NCBI GenBank assembly: GCA_036346225.1
Contig: JARFIW010000108.1
Location: 1,240,001-1,304,000 of the forward strand
Direction of reading: 5' to 3'
Source of the DNA: Platerodrilus igneus
Lineage: Eukaryota; Arthropoda; Insecta; Coleoptera; Lycidae
DNA length: 64,000 bases
Below the pieces are notes generated by a model. That model was not told where the DNA came from. It ran no database searches and saw nothing but the letters and a program-made list of their open reading frames with translations. The position numbers and the translations under genes are program-made. Of this stretch, positions 1 to 10,347 are shown in pieces (positions within the stretch are counted from its first letter, which is position 1; each line of letters begins with the position of its first letter).

Positions 1-34
1 GTGTTCTTATTAATGGGGAAAAAAATGTGTCGAA

Positions 35-744
35 ATGAATAAGGTACGGAATAATTGGGTGAGTGCAGATTTGAATAAGGAGGTTAGGAATGAAATTATG
101 GATGAAACAGGTTTAGGAATGGCTATTAAGTGTGAACAGGAGGATATTGGAAAGGGTCATAAGGATAATATAAGTTTAGGAGTGGTTACTTTGGATAGCT
201 CGGAATATATTAGGGATGGAAATAAGGATAGCATAGGATTAGGAGTGGTTAATACAGATATTCAGAAGAAGATTATGGATGAAGAAAATGGTTGCATAGG
301 ATTAGGAGTGGTCAATACGGTTAGTCAGAAGGATATTAGAGATGGGAATCATGAAAATAATGGATTAGGGACGAGAATTCATATATGTAGATCATTTGGT
401 TATGTAGTTTGTTTGAGAAGATTTGTGATGAGGAACAGATCGGGATAACAGATAAGAACATAAGAATAAAGTTAGGAAATTTATTTGAGGATCATATAGG
501 TTTATTTGACAAGAAAGTAAGATAAAGAAATGTAGTTTTAAAAGTAGGGGACATAGTAGACGTAAAACGCTTGAGAGTTTCAAACGCAGACAAAGATATT
601 TGTGCAAAGTTATCATTTTTGTACGATGGTCCATTTATAATTCAACAGGTATTCGCTGACAATAATGTGTATGGACTGGTGGATCAACAAGGTAGGCCGA
701 AAGGTCGTTATCACATACAAAAGTTATATCCTTTCGTTTCGTAA
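35..744 (+). pseudogene. Gypsy LTR-A, upstream unit: 3' pol remnant
   Basis: This is the 3' end of an LTR-A unit that begins before the window. The frame from 35 encodes four to five copies of a 21-residue repeat built on GLGVVNT (about 110-361), then shifts near 385 because of a small deletion relative to the copy at 4053-4766. After an in-frame stop near 523 the sequence continues into an integrase C-terminal-like segment with LKVGDIVDV and LYDGPFII, ending at TAA 742-744. The segment resembles the SH3/GPY-like tail of Gypsy integrases; reverse transcriptase, RNase H and the integrase catalytic core are absent. The purine-rich stretch just before 761 fits a polypurine tract. Domain identity is inferred from motif shape only. 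Confidence 0.6.
110..361 (+). repeat. 63-bp coding minisatellite (21-aa repeat), upstream unit
   Basis: Four consecutive 63-bp units keep the frame and encode 21-residue repeats starting GLGMAIK, SLGVVTL, GLGVVNT and GLGVVNT, followed by a partial GLG. The same array recurs at 4128-4379 in the next unit. Confidence 0.75.
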
Positions 745-760
745 ATAGGGCATATTGGGG

Positions 761-2077
761 TGTTCCACATTTAATATTTTGGCCTGAGAAAATGGAGACT
801 GAGCGGCTTGTGTGGGTTAATGTAATTTCAAGATGTGAATTTATTCAGAAAAAAATATTTTGTTCAACCCTGTATCTTTGTAGGGGACTTGTTGATTTTT
901 TCTTCAAAATTCAGTGGGGCTTTTATGTAATGGTGATAAGGGGTGGGGGAGAATTTCCTTTGAATTTTGGCTTATTAAGGCTGTATCAAAATTTGGGGAT
1001 TTAAAAATGTTATTTATTATTTTGTATATAGTGGTCTGATGTAATATTTAAAATGTTTAATATTAAGGTAGGCTGTGATTATTATGGTAACCAAGGGGAT
1101 GTTATGTTGATTTAAGAGATTGATAAAATACTTTTTTAATGAGATGTATAATTAATTTTAGAATTAATGTTTATGTTTGAAAGATTTTGTACAAGATCTA
1201 ATTTGATTTAATGTTGATAATATTTGAAATGAATATGAATAAAAGTGGAATTGATGGATTTGAGTTTTAAGGAGTTTTGATTTTTGAAGATTTTGACACA
1301 AGGTAATATAGATTATACCAAAAGACTAAAGAAGTGTGGTAAAAGGATATGGATGGTATTATTACTGGTAAATGGGAAGATTTAAATGGAAATGGTGTTA
1401 AATGAGAGCTGTAACAAAGGAAATGGTGGAAGATATTTTGGAAGTTACAGTGGTGAAAAGGGACGTATGAGTTTTGACAATTAATTATTCATAATTTTAC
1501 TTTTGAGTTTGAAAACAAGGTTATATTTTGCGCATCACATATGTTAGATGTAGAAAAGTTTGTTTCAAAATTCTAGTATAAATTTTTGGCCACAGTGTTG
1601 TAATAGAAAAGATATCTGAAAACATCACCAAGTAGATCTGTCATTTTGACAGATCAGAATAATTTTAAAATTTAAAATATTGTTATTACAACGCTTTGAA
1701 ATTGCAGGAACTTCTTGGAGAGCACGGCGTCGTCTCCATTTGTAGAAATTACCTGGAGGTACACCTGGACTGTATCAGGATTCGGTAAATATTTAATCAT
1801 AAATAAAAAGTTTATAATTTTTGTGTGTGATATAAAATTTGATTGATAAATTGGTACATCACATTATTTTGGTAGATACAGATAATATAGTAGAACCCTA
1901 GAACCTCGACCTGAGGTTATGGTCGTACATGCTACGTGGAAAATAACCGTTTGAGCTAGTCGGCGCCTTTAGAAGGAAGTATTCTGTTTATTTCATTTTC
2001 CACGAGATTTTGATAACTACACATATTTGAAGGTTAGGGAAACTAAATATCAGGCTTTAGGAAAAGAGTGTGTAGCA
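761..2077 (+). mobile_element. LTR-A, shared LTR between tandem units
   Basis: This long terminal repeat of about 1.32 kb begins TGTTCCACAT directly after a G-rich stretch (polypurine tract) and ends TGTAGCA. It matches 4783-6108 almost base for base, with scattered single-base and short indels. It is at once the 3' LTR of the unit before the window and the 5' LTR of the unit that follows: the primer-binding site lies six bases downstream. Boundaries were set by the TG...CA termini and by the point where the two copies diverge (GTTAAG here, a TA tract at 6109). Small ORFs inside it are not supported as genes. Confidence 0.85.
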
Positions 2078-2083
2078 GTTAAG

Positions 2084-2159
2084 TGGCGCCCAACGTGGGG
2101 CTCGAACCCACGACCCTGAGATTAAGAGTCTCATGCTCTACCGACTGAGCTAGCCGGGC
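2084..2159 (-). other. Full-length tRNA-Lys(CUU) complement including CCA, at the LTR-A primer-binding site
   Basis: Read on the minus strand these 76 bases are a complete tRNA: acceptor GCCCGGC pairing with GTTGGGC, D-arm GCTC...GAGC, anticodon loop CTCTTAA (anticodon CUU, lysine), TTCGAGC loop, discriminator G and then CCA. Eukaryotic nuclear tRNA genes do not encode CCA, so this is a copy of a mature charged-end tRNA and not an ordinary tRNA gene. On the plus strand it starts TGGCGCCCAACGTGGGG six bases after the LTR, exactly where the primer-binding site belongs. LTR retroelements normally keep only about 18 bases complementary to the primer. The A and B boxes of a Pol III promoter are present on the minus strand. 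Confidence 0.92.
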
Positions 2160-2442
2160 AAGTGAAAATAGGGTGTACAATAGTAATGCATATGGAAAAG
2201 TGGGGCTGAATATAGAGTATTATTTTTGTGTACAGAAAAGTCAGTTTGACAGTTTAAAAAATGTGCGTGACAGAAGAGGAAAAGATTTAAAAACTCTGAG
2301 GGATTAACGTGAGTATATTGGATACCACTCTAGTTTATAGAAATATATTGAAAATAAAGAAAAGGATTTGTTTTATTTAGTTATAAGTAGGAGTTAAGTG
2401 GGGCTAAAAGTTATTACTAAAAAAAAAGAGACTCATTTAAAA
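2160..2442 (+). other. LTR-A untranslated leader
   Basis: This AT-rich stretch runs between the primer-binding site and the first convincing ATG of gag at 2443. I see no ORF or known RNA in it. Confidence 0.5.
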
Positions 2443-3543
2443 ATGAGCGAACAGGAGAAATTTTGTACAAGATCAGGTAAATCATACGGAAGAGGAGAAT
2501 GTGTAATACAGCAGCGAGATATGGAAAAAGGCGACACAACAGAACAGGTTCCTGAAGTAGGAATAGAGATCATACGGGAAGATAGTGAAGGGGAAATGAT
2601 ACATGTAGAACCTAATGTGGTCATAATCGAGCAAAGGGACATTAAGTCGAAAGATGAAGGAACGAAAACCTCCAGTCAAGAAATGGAGACCATTTTAATG
2701 TTTCTCAGAAATATGGAAAAAAATTTACAAGATGGACAAGATGAGCTAAGGAAGGAGATACAAAATGTAAAAATAGGTCAACAAGAGTTGAAACAACAGA
2801 TGCAAGATATGCAATGTATACATAAGGATTTTAAAATAGGGGTACAAGACAATAAGAAGTGTATGGAGGAAAGATTCCAGAAAGATGTTCAAGAGTGCAA
2901 AAATGAAATAGAAAAAGAGCTGGATGAAAAGGTGAAACGATGTGTTGAGTTCGTAGTTACAGAAAATACAGAAATTAGGAAAGAAATACAGGTGGTTGAC
3001 GAAAAGCATGAACGGGCACATTTAAATACCAAAAATTTAATTCAAGAAAATAGGGACGATGAATTAAGATTGAGGAAAAGTTTTGAGGAGGATAAAAGTT
3101 ATAGAAAAAAGGAATTAAGTGAATCCATACAAAAGTTACGGGGAGAAATGAGAGAGATCGTTGATGTTGTAATGACAAGATCATTAAAGGAAAATGACAA
3201 AACTAGAAGAGATGTTCATAGAGACAGGTTTTGGAAGGAACGGTATGTGGAGCCTAGTGGACCAGACCGGGGAATGGCAAGAGAGAAACCTTGTAGATAT
3301 GAACGGGGAAATTTTAGGCCGCCGTTAGGGTACAATGATTTCGGACGGAAACCAAGGAATGACAACATGCCGAGAAATCAGGTATATTGGGAACGGAAGT
3401 TTAATACAAATTTTCAGGGGCAAGGAAGACAGTATGAAAATCATCGACCGAGATACAATGAAAGAATAAATAACGAACAGGATAGGATGGATCCAGTGAA
3501 ACAGGAAGAAAAAATGCACGCATACATAATATGTCAACAATAA
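2443..3543 (+). CDS. Gag-like protein of LTR-A, probably lacking the capsid domain
   Basis: The frame is intact over 366 codons from ATG 2443 (the open frame reaches back to a GTG at 2398). The N-terminal quarter is acidic and contains CTRSGKSYGR. Roughly residues 80-270 are a long charged, heptad-like region rich in K, E, Q and I, typical of coiled coil. The C-terminal 90 residues are basic and rich in R, G, N and F, like a nucleocapsid without CCHC knuckles. The LTR-C gag in this window carries a recognisable capsid segment between its coiled coil and basic tail; that segment seems missing here, so this is probably a deleted Gag of a non-autonomous element. It could bind element RNA, but that is inference. 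Confidence 0.6.
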   Translation: MSEQEKFCTRSGKSYGRGECVIQQRDMEKGDTTEQVPEVGIEIIREDSEGEMIHVEPNVVIIEQRDIKSKDEGTKTSSQEMETILMFLRNMEKNLQDGQDELRKEIQNVKIGQQELKQQMQDMQCIHKDFKIGVQDNKKCMEERFQKDVQECKNEIEKELDEKVKRCVEFVVTENTEIRKEIQVVDEKHERAHLNTKNLIQENRDDELRLRKSFEEDKSYRKKELSESIQKLRGEMREIVDVVMTRSLKENDKTRRDVHRDRFWKERYVEPSGPDRGMAREKPCRYERGNFRPPLGYNDFGRKPRNDNMPRNQVYWERKFNTNFQGQGRQYENHRPRYNERINNEQDRMDPVKQEEKMHAYIICQQ

Positions 3544-3684
3544 ACCCAAGAAGGGAGGAAGAAGATAGGATTGAGGTGGCTGATGTACATTGCAGCAATT
3601 CGGGACAAAAAAAAATAATTTAATTTTATAGATTCAGGAGGGATTTTTGTAAATACGTTAGTAGATAAGTGTAGTTATGTTGAT

Positions 3685-4014
3685 TTGTTGTTAGAAAATA
3701 AAACTTCAAATAAAAGGTTACCATTTATATATTTAGGGTTAGGAAATTGTTTATATTTAGCGTTGGTGGATAGTGGTTCTGAATTGACGTTAAAAAAAAA
3801 GGAAATTGTTCTTAAGCATCAAGAAATATTAAAAGGGCGTATTGTTACAATTAAAAAGGTGAATTTATGGTCCGAAATGAGGAAGAAGTTAACGACGATT
3901 GAGAAGATGTTATGTGTAAATGTTTTTATAGGTCAAAAAAGTAGGGGAATCAGAATTTTGATAGCAGATGGTTTGCAGTTGGATTTTGTTATAGGTATTG
4001 ATTTCATTGAGTGA
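3685..4014 (+). pseudogene. Retropepsin-like protease remnant of LTR-A
   Basis: The frame encodes LALVDSGSE, the D-S-G active-site signature of retroviral-type aspartic proteases, and about 70 residues later DFVIGIDFIE, matching the hydrophobic-Gly-x-D/N second motif of this fold. The frame is open upstream to about 3627. It ends at a stop at 4012-4014, but the same frame continues FGVLINGE beyond it, so the stop probably truncates a protease that once ran into pol. Reverse transcriptase should follow; instead the pol tail starts within 40 bases, marking an internal deletion of several kilobases. Confidence 0.6.
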
Positions 4015-4052
4015 TTTGGTGTTCTTATTAATGGGGAAAAAAATGTGTCGAA

Positions 4053-4766
4053 ATGAATAAGGTACGGAATAATTGGGTGAGTGCAGATTTGAATAAGGAG
4101 GTTAGGAATGAAATTATGGATGAAACAGGTTTAGGAATGGCTATTAAGTGTGAACAGGAGGATATTGGAAAGGGTCATAAGGATAATATAAGTTTAGGAG
4201 TGGTTACTTTGGATAGCTCGGAATATATTAGGGATGGAAATAAGGATAGCATAGGATTAGGAGTGGTTAATACAGATATTCAGAAGAAGATTATGGATGA
4301 AGAAAATGGTTGCATAGGATTAGGAGTGGTCAATACGGTTAGTCAGAAGGATATTAGAGATGGGAATCATGAAAATAATGGATTAGGGACGAGAATTCAT
4401 ATAGATGTAGATACAGTTTGGTTATGTAGTTTGTTTGAGAAGATTTGTGATGAGGAACAGATCGGGATAACAGATAAGAACATAAGAATAAAGTTAGGAA
4501 ATTTATTTGAGGATCATATAGGTTTATTTGACAAGAAAGTAAGATAAAGAAATGTAGTTTTAAAAGTAGGGGACATAGTAGACGTAAAACGCTTGAGAGT
4601 TTCAAACGCAGACAAAGATATTTGTGCAAAGTTATCTTTTTTGTACGATGGTCCATTTATAATTCAACAGGTATTCGCTGACAATAATGTGTATGGACTG
4701 GTGGATCAACAAGGTAGGCCGAAAGGTCGTTATCACATACAAAAGTTATATCCTTTCGTTTCGTAA
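4053..4766 (+). pseudogene. LTR-A pol 3' remnant with 21-aa repeats and integrase C-terminal tail
   Basis: The first 164 codons contain four 21-residue repeats (GLGVVNT type, 4128-4379) and a unique acidic segment ending FDKKVR at stop 4545-4547. The same reading frame then continues past the stop for 72 codons through LKVGDIVDV, LYDGPFII and GRYHIQKLYPF to TAA 4764-4766. The latter part resembles the C-terminal SH3-like domain of Gypsy integrases. The in-frame TAA also occurs in the tandem copy at 1-744, so it predates the tandem arrangement. No integrase catalytic core is present, so mobility would depend on another element. Confidence 0.6.
4128..4379 (+). repeat. 63-bp coding minisatellite (21-aa repeat)
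   Basis: Four in-frame units of 63 bp encode 21-residue repeats whose common core is LGVV followed by K/D/E/N-rich residues. It is the same array as at 110-361. Confidence 0.8.
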
Positions 4767-4782
4767 ATAGGGCATATTGGGG

Positions 4783-6105
4783 TGTTCCACATTTAATATT
4801 TTGGCCTGAGAAAATGGAGACTGAGCGGCTTGTGTGGGTTAATGTAATTTCAAGATGTGAATTTATTCAGAAAAAAATATTTTGTTCAACCCTGTATCTT
4901 TGTAGGGGACTTGTTGATTTTTTCTTCAAAATTCAGTGGGGCTTTTATGTAATGGTGATAAGGGGGGGGAGAATTTCCTTTGAATTTTGGCTTATTAAGG
5001 CTGTATCAAAATTTGGGGATTTAAAAATGTTATTTATTATTTTGTATATAGTGGTCTGATGTAATATTTAAAATGTTTAATATTAAGGTAGGCTGTGATT
5101 ATTATGGTAACCAAGGGGATGTTATGTTGATTTAAGAGATTGATAAAATACTTTTTTTAATGAGATGTACTAATTCTAATTTTAGAATTAATGTTTATGT
5201 TTGACAAGATTTTTGTACAAGATCTAATTTGATTTAATGTTGATAATATTTGAAATGAATATGAATAAAAGTGGAATTGATGGATTTGAGTTTTAAGGAG
5301 TTTTGATTTTTTGAAGATTTTGACACAAGGTAATATAGATTATACCAAAAAGACTAAAGAAGTGTGGTAAAAGGATATGGATGGTATTATTACTGGTAAA
5401 TGGGAAGATTTAAATGGAAATGGTGTTAAATGAGAGCTGTAACAAAGGAAATGGTGGAAGATATTTTTGGAAGTTACAGTGGTGAAAAGGGACGTATGAG
5501 TTTTTGACAATTAATTATTCATAATTTTACTTTTGAGTTTGAAAACAAGGTTATATTTTGCGCATCACATATGTTAGATGTAGAAAAAGTTTGTTTCAAA
5601 ATTCTAGTATAAATTTTTGGCCACAGTGTTGTAATAGAAAAGATATCTGAAAACATCACCAAGTAGATCTGTCATTTTGACAGATCAGAATAATTTTAAA
5701 ATTTAAAATATTGATTATTACAACGCTTTGAAATTGCAGGAACTTCTTGGAGAGCACGGCGTCGTCTCCATTTGTAGAAATTACCTGGAGGTACACCTGG
5801 ACTGTATCAGGATTCGGTAAATATTTAATCATAAATAAAAAGTTTCTAATTTTGTGTGTGATATAAAATTTGATTGATAAATTGGTACATCACATTATTT
5901 TGGTAGATACAGATAATATAGTAGAACCCTAGAACCTCGACCTGAGGTTATGGTCGTACATGCTACGTGGAAAATAACCGTTTGAGCTAGTCGGCGCCTT
6001 TAGAAGGAAATATTCTGTTTATTTCATTTTCCACGAGATTTTGATAACTACACATATTTGAAGGTTAGGGAAACTAAATATCAGGCTTTAGGAAAAGAGT
6101 GTGTA

Positions 6106-6108
<3 letters not shown>
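4783..6108 (+). mobile_element. LTR-A, 3' LTR
   Basis: This is the second copy of the 1.3-kb repeat at 761-2077, again starting TGTTCCACAT after TTGGGG and ending TGTAGCA. The two differ mainly by single-base indels in homopolymers and a few substitutions, suggesting recent origin or gene conversion. It is followed directly by a (TA)n tract. Confidence 0.87.

Positions 6109-6146
<38 letters not shown>
6109..6146. repeat. (TA)19 microsatellite at the LTR-A end
   Basis: Perfect TA dinucleotide run of 38 bases directly abutting the last base of the LTR-A 3' LTR. Confidence 0.95.
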
Positions 6147-6147
<1 letters not shown>

Positions 6148-6947
6148 CTAATAGCTATGATAACGCTGCACGCCGATGTAATTAACCTTCAGTTTCCTGC
6201 TGCCCGCCACCGTTTTATCTCTAAACAATCTAACATTTAAATATGCCTTGACTAGCTCAGTTTAATCCACATGAATGCACAAGGTTACGATGACACAGAA
6301 TTTACTCGCCTTTTTTTATCTAATACTTTCCTACTTGAATGGGAAAAACGAAATTGACCAAGATTTGTATAATGACAAAGAAAAAATATATGCACTTTAC
6401 AGCTCAATATCGTTCACTATTTAAAAAAATAAACCCCTGAATCAAATAATAATATCAATTTGTTTATCCCCAAAATTATAGCTCCATTTAGTTAGTTTAA
6501 CGTTAGCAAAAATAACACTGTACTCTATTGGAAACACTTTTGAACATTCAATGACTTTTCCCTTTTACGTAAATTTTCACGTTTAAAAAGATTTTTGATG
6601 ACCCTGCACATAAATATTCTGGTATAATAAAAATAGAAAAATGTTCAATAAAAAAAAGAATAATGCCTTGTGCTATTTAGATAATGTTTTAACCTGTAGT
6701 TTTCTTTGCGTCTCTTTTTGTTATTCCTATTCTCGGTTCTGAAATTACGTGCTGTGAACCAGTACGCCTGGATTGCTTTCGGTTAAATTTACTTGTTGAT
6801 TTTATGGTACCGCTTGGCCAAACCCCATTCAATGCTTAAAACAATCCTCCGTTCTGTGCTCCGATGCATAGATGCAAGCCAATATTTTTATGCAATTCTT
6901 AGATCGGTTTAAATTTGAATTTATTTGCAAATTTAAATTTATTCCTG

Positions 6948-7026
6948 TTACTTAGATTTCTTAGATTTCCACATATTACTTAGATTTCCCAGATTTCCGC
7001 TTATTACTCAGATTTCTACCTATTAC
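6948..7026. repeat. Short minisatellite (ATTACTTAGATTTC-type)
   Basis: About three imperfect copies of a 25-30 bp unit containing TTACTTAGATTTC, some with an internal TAGATTTC duplication, lie in tandem. Confidence 0.6.
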
Positions 7027-7282
7027 ATAAAGCCCTAAATTATAAATATAAAAATTATGTTTAATTAATAAGCTTTCACTTACGTTTTCCAGTTAACGGC
7101 AAAACACTTCTTGTATATTTTTCGCTCTTATTTTAATTTCAAATTTGTTTATCACTACTTCCACGAAATATAATTATTTTATTTTCTCTGTTCACTTATA
7201 CCTTAATTTTTAATTTGAACTGATGTGAAGCGTGCTCAGGTTTAAAGAAGACTTTATCTTCTGGTCAAACTTTCCATCCAAG

Positions 7283-7336
7283 TAAAAAACTCGCTTCCTG
7301 GCCTATGTAGTACCTTCGGGTGGAGCATTGGAAAAT
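7283..7336 (+). repeat. SINE 3' fragment
   Basis: AAAAAACTCGCTTCCTGG, ATGTAGTACCTTC and GGTGGAGCA match in order the 3' end of the tRNA-derived SINE at 51369-51655, with a few substitutions. The tRNA-like head is missing. Confidence 0.65.
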
Positions 7337-8027
7337 CACAAGTAAAGTCAAAGTTTTCAAGCATGTTATATATTGTTGTCCATACTTTGGGCTTTCTCAG
7401 GTATGAATTTGATAATAGTCTGCCGGAACAATGCTGTGGGTCACGTAGTATACGAGTTCTATATAGTGGATTTCTATAATTCTTGTACTTTCACCCGTCT
7501 GTTCTGTTTTGTTGTAGAAAATTCTAATTCTACTTCTCACGTAGACAAATTTATGGCTTTATTTTTGTTTTAGGTTTTTTATTTACTCCATGTTAAAAAT
7601 AATGTAGACGAAATGGTGTAAATTTAAATGCGTTTATTTATATCCTGCGTTTATTGCAAGAATGATTTGCTGTTTCTTGCGTGTTTAATTTTAACAGAAT
7701 TTGTATCATAATTTTCTAGCTTTCGTTGCCTTTAGTGCATGCGTTTTTATTTAGAATTTATGAACGCCTTTTAGTTTAAAATAAGTTTGATTGCGTACAT
7801 AGTTATTTATCTTACTGAATGTGGTTATATTATTAAAGGATGAACATCCCTGCATTAACTAAAATTAACTGTGATCTTTATTCAGTGTGTTAAATGTTTG
7901 CTTTTTGCATAATTTACGAATTACGTACCTTTCATGATAAAATTGTTTAGTTTTTAGCTTATACTATTTACATGTAGTGTGCGACCCTTATGACTCTATA
8001 TACCCCTAAATAACCCTATTATCATAG

Positions 8028-8029
<2 letters not shown>

Positions 8030-8059
<30 letters not shown>
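8030..8059. repeat. (TA)n microsatellite at the LTR-C end
   Basis: TA run of about 30 bases lying between the unassigned block and the reverse-strand LTR-C copy. Confidence 0.9.
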
Positions 8060-8061
<2 letters not shown>

Positions 8062-10347
8062 CTATGCATATACCTTGGCTGCTCTACTAAAAATCTACTC
8101 CACTGTTGGGACATCATAAATCTTACGCATTTACCTAGGATACTGAAAATAAAACGTCACCTAACTGCAACTATGCTGTAATCTGCAAAATACTTTCCTA
8201 CTATTCTATCCAAGAAACACAACAACAAAAATTCATCACATTCTATTTACACAACAAAATCCTACATCCAAAATTTTTCAATTACATTTATCCTCGTTTA
8301 GAAAACAATTCATTTCAAAATATTGTTAAATAAAATTTTGCTCATCGTACAAATACACTATTTTAAAGTAATTGGGCTTAATCTCTTACCTGACTTTAAC
8401 TCCTGGCTTAATATGAGCTCACAATAAAACCCTTCTAAACATATGTGCAAATTTCCGCACATAAATTACAAAAAGTCTTCTTTACTTTGTACATAAACAA
8501 CCTTTACACTATTATGTTAAATAATTATCCCTACATAAACATATTTTCAATAAATTAACTATATAGTTCAGTAATAAATTCTTTAGTCCATAGAATTCAT
8601 AAATATGCACTCACAAAGCACAAAATGTCAAAACACGTCAAATAAACTCAAAAACAATGTTTTCATAAAAATCAGTTACCTGGAAAGCATCACATCACAG
8701 GTAACGGCAATCCAACCATCAACAATGTTGCCCTCGACTATGACTTTCTGTTATGGAACCGCTTTCAAGTTGAGCCACACCATCATTATCGGCACTCAGC
8801 TCTCAAAATCTTTCGAAATAACAATCGATAGCACATCTAAACCACCCAAACTCTTCTACTGGTCCATCGACCATCAGCAAACCACTACTCGATGCATATA
8901 CAATTTCCAGTTCAACTTTGGACGCTTTACAAACTCCAACAACCAAAGTAAATTGTGGTCTGTACTTACATAACTTCAATTAAGCTTTTCTGTTGTTTTT
9001 ATAACTGTACTTCATAATCTTCTAGACGGCAAGTATTACAGCACACCAACTTGTGTGTGTAGTTATAAATTACACTTCTTAAAAAGTATTGACAATATAC
9101 TGACAATAATATTGACTACTATTTATATTTACGTCGATAACTAGCGAAGAAAAGAAAAGAAGAGAGCCTCTCGCCTCCTCTCTGTTTATATAGACGAAAA
9201 TACCCTCTATCCTTTAATTTTCTCACAATTTACCACTCCACATAAACTAGCGTTCTTGGTAAATTTTAAAACCGTTGCAACATTTCTCAAAATAAATTCT
9301 TAATCGAAATCAAAATTCTTAAAGCACTCGAGTTAGCCTTCAATTATTTCTTGAATTTTTGTAAACAAACATCAACGGCTTTCAAAAACTTAAAATTTTG
9401 ACACTCGAAAACACAAACTACTTCGAAAACTAACTTTCAACTGTACAACGGATACTTTGATTCCTCGAACCTAGCCTCAACTGACATCAAATTTTAGTTA
9501 GATTACGCCCCTCATGTGATACCTGTTCGCCTCATCGCTCTCCATCTTACATACGAACATTTTTTATCTCATACTTCGTTTATGCATCCCCATCACATAT
9601 ACCATCTCTTTATCTCAAACTATTGCGCGTCTCCCTTCTACTTGCGGAGTCCAATTACCTTTCTCTTTTTCTCAAATGCACGCTAAATCAGCCCTTGAAA
9701 CAATTTACCACTTATAAATAATATAGCCCTACATCTGTCTTACTCTTATTAATACACGATGTAATACGTTTTTTCTCGTTCATCCTCAATAACTTGACTA
9801 TAGCTTTCCTACCTTATTTCTTATCTCCCTTTAGATTGATGTCTTATACAAACATTCACCATCTCACTCCTACCTATAGTCTGGAATCTATCATTGTTTT
9901 CTAGTTCGTTTCCATGTCAAACCAACACCTGACAATTCCATCTCCCTCTTTTGTATGCTAAACACAATTTGTCCTTGTTTTATATCGATCCCTGCTTGCT
10001 TTAACGTCCACTTCCATTCGTAGAAAATATTATTATGAGCTTTTTTACAACGCTCCTTTTAAATAAATTGTTAATTTGAACGTGTTATAATACTGGGCTT
10101 GTAACCGTCGAGTTTGTTTTAAAAACACCTTCATATATTCAGGAAAATATCTCTTTCTACCAACCTCATGTTTTTAAATTACGTTATTCCCTAGAAATAA
10201 ATTTACACACGCTAAATGATACTAAATTAATGTTTCAACTTCGTTCGAATTATACCCTTAAAATTATTGATTTTACGCTAAAGTAAAATGAAAAAGCTTT
10301 TAACTATTTTACGTTAATTCTATAATAATTAAAGCTGCATCCTTACA
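8060..10347 (-). mobile_element. LTR-C family, reverse-strand LTR (solo or truncated)
   Basis: The minus strand matches 42526-44905 along its length: it starts TGTAAGGATGCAGC (10347), contains the promoter-like TCTATATAAACAGAG (about 9177-9196), the AGTTGGTGTGC block, CTCAACTT..AGCGGTTC, GTGAGCTCATATTAAG and TTAGGTGACGTTTTATTTTC, and ends near 8064 with a primer-site-like ATGATGTCCCAACAGTGGAG. Similarity is clearly below that of the two plus-strand copies, so this is an older insertion. No internal region is attached. On its 10347 side it cuts directly into LINE-A coding sequence. The 122-codon plus-strand frame at 8605-8973 lies inside and is judged spurious. Confidence 0.8.
9177..9196 (-). 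promoter_or_regulatory. Putative TATA box of reverse-strand LTR-C
   Basis: The minus strand reads TCTATATAAACAGAG, aligned with TCTATATAAACACC at 43645-43658 in the plus-strand LTR, so this is a conserved core promoter candidate. Confidence 0.5.

Larger units (their letters stand above)
6147..8029. other. Unassigned AT-rich block with 10-bp terminal inverted repeats
   Basis: This 1.9-kb block lies between two (TA)n tracts. GCTATGATAA occurs close to the left edge (6154-6163) and its complement TTATCATAGC close to the right edge (8019-8028), which would fit a TA-flanked DNA transposon, but the inverted repeat is short and may be chance. No ORF inside is convincing; the 66-codon frame at 7373-7573 lacks recognisable features. 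A SINE 3' fragment and a small minisatellite lie within. Confidence 0.3.

Noticed and set aside
2084..2159. Ordinary host tRNA-Lys gene
   Set aside because: The sequence encodes CCA and sits exactly at the primer-site position of an LTR element; nuclear tRNA genes lack CCA.
8605..8973. 122-codon plus-strand ORF
   Set aside because: It lies antisense inside an LTR, has no motif and is not kept in the other LTR-C copies.
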